Below, in pieces: positions 58,050-64,000 of a stretch of DNA of 64,000 nt. A program made the translations under genes and the position numbers. The notes below the pieces were generated by a model that worked only from the letters and a program-made list of their open reading frames with translations, was not told the origin of the DNA and ran no database searches. Numbering within the stretch: position 1 is the first letter of the stretch; each line of letters starts with the position of its first letter. The stretch is from Phocoena phocoena (Eukaryota; Chordata; Mammalia; Artiodactyla; Phocoenidae), in contig NC_089221.1 in NCBI RefSeq assembly GCF_963924675.1, positions 89,694,998 to 89,758,997 of the forward strand, read 5' to 3'.

Positions 58050-61000
58050 AAAACCCTCTTACAGCAATAGTAGTAGGCAGAGTAATATCTTGCACCTGTT
58101 CTCCAAACCCTGATTCCCACAGAGCGAAAAGATCAGGCCAAGTGTTGCCTGCACAGGCAGTGGGGTGCATGCAGGCCTGAGATTAGCAAGCCCCAATCTC
58201 ATATAAGTGTTTCTGGAGAACCTGCCCATCCTCATTTCCAGAGAGAGAGATTACCCTGGAATGCAAACGAATCTGCTCTGAGGAGGGGAGGGGCATGTCT
58301 CCATCTTTATTAACCTGTAACGTAACAGACACTGCTATCTTTCCAAGGCTGCTTGTTTAAACAAACATTCTCGAAAACATAGTAACTGGCTCTTACGCCT
58401 CATCATCTAGAAACCCGAGAGATTCATGGAGAATCATCTCCCGATTTATACACCAACACCGTAAACTTTGACTGGCAGAGGAGGTAGCCAAGGAAGTTAT
58501 TATCTGATGGCCTCAATTTTTCTCTTTTCAGTCGAGTACCAAGTAAGATTATCTGTCAAGAAGAAAGGGTGGTGTGGTGGAGGAGCGGAGTTTTAAAAGG
58601 CAACTGAGAATGAAAAAGCACCTGAGCAAAGTGGAGAGATAACTGGCTCAGACCCAGCGAAGGCTTTTCCAACATCAAGAGCCCAGCTAAGGCTGGTGAT
58701 CATGAATATGGAGCACAGAGCAGTGCTCAGTGTGGGGCAGGAGCAGAGACCACAGCCTGGAAGATGGATAAAGGGGTGGGAGATGGCAGGGCAAGCACAG
58801 TGGAAGCCAAGAGAGTTTGGAGCAAAAGCTAGAGGGATTGAAGTGAAGGACTGTGAGATCTAGGCAGTATTTCCTAACTCTTTGCACCTGGTGGCACATG
58901 GGGGTGAATGGAGACTGCCTGCACTTGGACACAACTGACCAGGGGCTCCAGCCTCAGGAGACCAAGGGGATTGGTATTGCTACATACCTGTTGCTCCAAC
59001 AGGACACGCTGGAAGGAAGCTCAGAGCTAGAGAAGGAAATAAACTCAGGGGGAGTTACTATACAGGGAAGATATCCAAGGTTAACAGAAGGCTGAAGAGT
59101 CTGTATTAGGGGTGAGTGAGGGAGACAGCTGGAAGGACTCAAGGCTATAGTTAGAATCAGTACCTTAATAATATTGAGTCTTCTGGATCACACTTGGAAT
59201 ATTTCTCCATTCACATAGGATCCACATCTTGATACACCACGAGTTCCTCTCATTCTGTCCGAAAAGGCGCCTGCCGACCCAGTGATGTCCCTCTCAGTCT
59301 GCTCTCCTACACACCCTGGCTGGTCCGCTCAGCCACACAGGGCCACTAATGTTGCTCTGAGGGCAAGGGGCCCTGCGTTCCCAAATGCCTCTAGCTGGTG
59401 TGGGTTTCTGCCCTTGTGGGTCTTGGAAGGAGTGGAGACACAGCAGGGCTCGCCTCTGCTCCCACCAGCATCTACCCACTAATCACTCTCCTTTTTGGCT
59501 CCCAGTCTCGGCGCAGGCTCAGAGTTGGGAAGCATTATCCTTGTCTTTCACACATTTAAAAGGTTTCTTGATTACCTGCAGGGCCCAGGTTTTTGAAATG
59601 TAGAAGTTTCTTTTCCTTCGTTTCTGCAGTAATTACCCTTCTCTGAGGAAAAGACTCCCAAGTGGTCCAGCTGCTGTCTGAATGAGGATAAGGGGCAGGT
59701 GTAGAGGAAATACGAGGGTGGAGGGGCCAATGGGGGAGGGCTCCAGCAATATTTTGTCACTTTATTACCCCTACAATATCCAACCCACGTGGCACAATGC
59801 CTGGCATCTTAGCAGCCATGGTAACTCTAGGGCTCTTCTCCCCAGCCGCCGCCAATATAAATTCCTTTCCAGATCTAACATTATCTGTTTCTCCACAACT
59901 GTGCCTCCCAGCCCAGCTGCCTCTTTTCCTCCTTGCCTTGCCTGGGAGTTCCCTGGGGGCTCTGCACAGGCACTTACAAATACAGAGCAGCTAGAAAATG
60001 CTTCTCCCCGTCAGGCCCCAGTGCTGCAGTCAGTGTTTCTGGCTTGACCATCCATCTTGTATAATTACCACTAAATTCTGGGCTCAAGTTCTTATGTGGG
60101 TCCCCTAAATAAATCTGAACAAAGCCCCGAGGAAAAATAATGACCTCAAGATGAATCAAACCTGACTGCTTTTGCTGAGTGTATCAGCTTGTTAATGTCA
60201 TTTGGCTTCTTTCAAAATAAAAGATTCAGTCACAATTCAATTGGTAGCTGGAGGACAGAAAGCTGCTCAGTCCCTGAGTCTCACCCACAGGGAAGCCAAA
60301 CGCTGCTCTGTCTAGAGAACCACTTCTCCAAGACGTCATTTGTGAATCCAATATTTCCTCTTTAAAATTCTCCATCAGTTCTGAAATGCTGAGACTTGAG
60401 TTTTGTATATAGCACAGGTTTGAAATTTGAGTCTAAATTATTTGAAGATTATTATTCAAGGATTGCTCTATATTCAATAAATTGTCCAACTTGGCCTTTA
60501 AGCCTAGAATGATTTCCTAGCTGATGAAATAACCAGGTGCCCAAAAAGCAGCATTTAGCCAAGAAGAAGTGAGAGCAGAAGGGTAGCAAAAGCCTGAACA
60601 TTTACCTCTGTATAAGAGAGCATATGATGCCACCACGAGACACAGATGTGGTAGGTCAGAAAGAAGAGAGTCTGAGGTTTATAGAGACCTTTACAGTTTA
60701 TAGGGGGCTTTCCCATATGTCATGGCATTTGTTTTGTGGGTTGACTCTGGCATTAGTTCAGAAGTTTCGGTGTTCTAGAAAGACGCTGAGCTGGGGGCCA
60801 GAGCCTGGGTTCTGCTCTTAGCTGTGCCACTGATTAGTTACTAGCAAGAGCAGAGAGCCAGGGTCCTGATCCCAACCCCACCAATGGTGAGGAACCATCC
60901 CCTCCTGCGGGGCTGCGAGAGGGAGGAGTGGGTGGGAGCTGGGTCACGCCCGCCCCCCAGTGGCCTTGGAATCTTTTGAGACGATATCTTTCAGGCCCCC

Positions 61001-61840
61001 TTTATTCTGCAGATGAGACCAGTCGGCCAACAGGCTGGGCCTTTTCCAAAGCCCAAGAGTGAGGACCACGAGTCTGACCACAGTGAGCTCCCCTACCGCC
61101 TGCCCTCGGGAGACCATTTGATGGTGTCCCTTGTCATCCACCACGCTGCTCGCCCTGGCCACACGCTGTGAGTGAGAAGTGGAGGAGAAGGGGAAGGGAG
61201 CGGGATTCTTCCCAACAGCCGCAGGAAGACCATCATTGAGTGCGCTCAGATCTGACCCTCATGCTTCGGAAAGCACCCATCCTGTCAGCCAACCGACAGA
61301 TTCCAGGAGCACAAGAGGGCCTGACATAGATGTGCTCAAACGCTCTGAGGCCGTAGAGAGACACACAGCCCGTCAGGCTGTGGTGCTCGCATAACAATCC
61401 GATCTCATATGGAGGGAGCCCCGCATGCCTGAGCATCCAGTAGCTGCCGCAAGAATCTCTTTGGGGGCCACCTTCTCCAGGGCAGCTTTCAGGAATGCTG
61501 GCTGGAGCCTTGGGCCCCAAAACAAAGGTGTAAATTGATCCTGGGCCTGCTGGGTTTGGGAGGCCGAACCACACTCTGTCATGTCAATCAACAGATGCTG
61601 GTTTGGGAAAGACAATTCGGGGATCCCAGCAGCTCAGAGGCACACATACACGCATGACCAAGTGGCCCCATTCCTTCAGACCTTGCACGGTCCCAGGTAT
61701 CAGCACTCAGAACTCCCACATGTCAGTACTCCGGAGGCACGCTGGGTTATCCAGTGTCAGCCAGAAATGAAAGAGGAGTCTCTGTTCAACCCGAAGGAAA
61801 GAAACAGCTCGGCTCAACCTGGCCTTTTTCTTTATTTTTT
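58050..61840. other. Unique noncoding DNA, no gene seen
   Basis: No convincing exon, RNA gene or young repeat. A faint MIR/L2-like piece is at about 60690-60850 ('ctttacagtttatagggggc', 'cctgggttctgctcttagctg'). The region 60900-61420 is somewhat GC-richer with scattered CpG but has no promoter-like island I can support. Confidence 0.5.
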
Positions 61841-61855
61841 AAAACCTTTCGTCTA

Positions 61856-62149
61856 GGGCTTCCCTGGTGGCGCAGTGGTTGAGAGTCAGCCTGCCGATGC
61901 AGGGGACACGGGTTCCTGCCCTGGTCTGGGAGGATCCCACATGCCGCGGAGCAACTAGGCCCGTGAGCCACAACTACTGAGCCTGCGCGTCTGGAGCCTG
62001 TGCTCCGCAACAAGAGAGGCCGCGACAGTGAGAGGCCCGCGCACCGCGATGAAGAGTGGCCCCCGCTCGCCGCAACTAGAGAAAGCCCTCACACAGAAAC
62101 GAAGACCCAACACAGCCAAAAATAAATTAATTAATTAATTAAAAAAAAA
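61856..62149 (+). mobile_element. CHR-1-like SINE (long form) with perfect TSD
   Basis: Complete: head 'gggcttccctggtggcgcag', B-box-like 'ggttcctgcc', long body with 'gcgatgaagagtggcccccg', 'cacagaaacgaagacccaac', then (TTAA)n and A tail. The 15-base TSD 'aaaacctttcgtcta' is identical at 61841-61855 and 62150-62164. It is the best-preserved long-form copy here. Confidence 0.97.
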
Positions 62150-62164
62150 AAAACCTTTCGTCTA

Positions 62165-64000
62165 CCGCTCAGAAGTCTCCACAGATGCAGAAAATAAGTG
62201 CTGACTCCAGCTGTTCTTAATCCCCCTTTTCAGTCTATTGGCTTTGAGTCTGATGCTTCTGCCTCTCTTAGACGCTAACCTTTTTCAGGACTTTTTGGTT
62301 TCTCTTGGCTGATTATATTGTTCTAAGGTGCTTTACCTACCTTAGAAGAATGTATTCATATCTAGATATCTGGATAAGATTTCTCCTCTAACAGCCTGGG
62401 GCCAGGATTTGGAGTGACTCACACTTATTCTTCCTTCAAATATATTGTTGCCCATACGAGTGGATCGCTGCTGTTGAGGCCTCTTCTGGAATTGTTGAGC
62501 TGCCTTAACCAAGTCTTCTTGCCCACAGTGATCTCGATGACATTCACGGGAGTTTGTCCTCCTCCTGATCCTTTGGGAAATGGTGATAAAATCTCGGCCC
62601 AGAAATGCATCAGGAGACTTGTGTGGCTGTGAAATGCCACCTCTCCCAAGCAACCAGCAATTTGTAGCCTTTTTTATTCCCAACGTCAGGTTGCTTTGCC
62701 AGGAAAGGGAGACTTACTTGCCTCCCTTCGCAGGGGTGTGAAAGTCATGAGAACAGCCAGGGGGGAGAAGGGGCCAGTGGGCAGAGCTGGAAATAAGCCT
62801 TAGACTTAAAGGGGAGAAGGAGGGTAAAGCTGCTCTGGGGCCCTAGGAGTCCTCATCTATCACAGAGATGGACTTTGAGGATCTGCTCCCCAGCCCTCAA
62901 GGTGCCTGGTCTGAGAGAGGGAACTCACTACCAGCAGGGAAGAAATAAGCAGCAAGTGGGGAGAGGGTTTCAATTCCCAAGAGGCAAACATAGTTCAGGA
63001 AATGCACAAATAATCCAAGCCTCTCACCTGAACCAATGATTTCAAGTGCTTCTGCTACCTCGGGTTTAACAAACATTGCACAAGAGGGAAGGACAGAGAC
63101 CATGAAGCATAAGAGCACTGACCATGCTAGGTCTTAGGTAATTAATTTAGGGGAGACTAGGACTCAGGGAAATGGTTCTCAAAATGCTTGGAAAAGGTTG
63201 CAACTGGTTGAGCAATGAGATGGCGTGTGAACCTTCAGAGGGTGAAAGAGATAAAACTATGGGCCTGCAGAACAGCCTTCTTTGAACACCTGCCAGCACT
63301 GAACCTCAGGAGACTCCACGGATTCAGTTCTGGCCCCAAAGTCTCCTCCGACCGCCCGATCGAAGGAGATTCTCCCCCAGGCATGCTGTGAGGTTTCTGT
63401 GAGTAAGCACTCGTTGGAAACCATGGCAGCTGGCCAGGCCTCCAGCGTTTTGCTGGGGTTAATATTGGTCCCACTTGCGGTTTAGTTTCCTTTGTGCCTC
63501 CTTTTCCTTCCCTCTCCACTTCCCTTTCCCTTGCAGTGTTGGTGTCGATGGGGTAATACTCTGCTGGTAGGGTCGGTTGGCAAACAGCCTTCAGAAGGTT
63601 TGTGTTTACACACGGCCTCTGGTCTGTCTCCCCAAGGTGCTGATTCAGTGGCTCTGGGACGTCCTCACAGCCATGAAGCAAGTGTCAGGTAGAGGCAAGG
63701 GTATTTTGAGGTAGAATGGTAGTTTTCCCACACTCAAATAAAAATTAAAATGACTAAAATAGCTGAACATAACCTTACTAAGTATTGCTAATCACTTAAT
63801 AAGTACTGCCATCTTGTCCCAGACTTCCTGGGTTACTTTAACCCTCTAGATTCACCTAGAAGCCTGCAGAAGCGTCCAGAACATTCTTTGTGGCCTCTTC
63901 CTCTCCAGCCTTTTTCATCAGCTCTGAAGATCCAGCCACCTTAGTCCATGCTGACGTTTCAGGGAAAATAAGGGGCCTCAGGGCATAGTTCGGCTAAATT
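62165..64000. other. Unique noncoding DNA, no gene seen
   Basis: No recognisable exon, RNA gene or repeat. Frames present (for example minus strand 63235-63681) show no family resemblance. Confidence 0.5.

Noticed and set aside
61179..61574. Frames on both strands in a CpG-containing stretch, considered as an exon
   Set aside because: No splice sites, start context or resemblance to known proteins; both strands are equally open.

Overview
This is a stretch of mammalian nuclear DNA, almost certainly from a cetacean, probably a toothed whale. The key evidence is the dominant short interspersed repeat. It is a tRNA-derived SINE of the CHR family (Cetacea-Hippo-Ruminant), which starts with the run 'ggcttccctggtgg', carries a B-box like 'ggttcgtgcc' and ends in poly(A). 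It is present in full and truncated copies on both strands, several with near-perfect target-site duplications (TSDs). The L1 3' ends are also of the whale/artiodactyl type. I found no host protein-coding exon, no intact RNA gene and no CRISPR, operon or bacterial feature. The window reads as an intergenic or deep intronic gene desert. All longer open frames that can be explained belong to broken L1 elements or are chance frames inside SINEs.

Layout. 1-12.6 kb: mostly unique AT-rich DNA with small microsatellites, one young CHR SINE (6.9 kb), faint L2 and MIR remnants, and a candidate conserved noncoding block at 1.86-2.36 kb. 12.6-21.3 kb: a MER20 DNA transposon, then a retrotransposon pile-up. 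This holds a 5'-truncated L1 (13.63-16.11 kb) with a CHR SINE inside its 3' part, an older L1 split by an antisense L1, a SINE-within-a-SINE, another old L1 and another SINE. 21.3-35.1 kb: a Russian-doll array. An old L1 carries a Tigger DNA element, a short L1 tail and a SINE, and is split by a 10.4 kb insertion. That insertion is a second old L1, which is itself split by a structurally full-length 5.8 kb L1. 35.7-42.9 kb: another full-length L1 (7.1 kb) with a different, GC-rich 5'UTR. 43-46.8 kb: three SINEs and an old L1. 46.8-55.3 kb: mostly unique DNA with a GC-richer block at 47.0-47.7 kb, two MIRs, a MaLR LTR, an MLT1-type LTR and an L2. 55.4-58.05 kb: a decayed L1 half. 58-64 kb: unique DNA with one CHR SINE.

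The most unusual signal is at the 5' junction of the L1 at 13.63 kb. Exactly between the left TSD and the L1 body lie 40 bases that align without gaps to the reverse complement of nucleotides 1-40 of 5S ribosomal RNA. This looks like a frozen twin-priming or template-switch event in which 5S rRNA served as the second reverse-transcription template. A target site present in three copies, and two full-length L1s with unrelated promoters 8 kb apart, are the next most interesting observations.

None of the L1 copies appears able to move by itself: ORF1 and ORF2 carry stops, indels or a lost start codon in every copy. Family names are given from memory of consensus sequences and were not confirmed with a repeat library.
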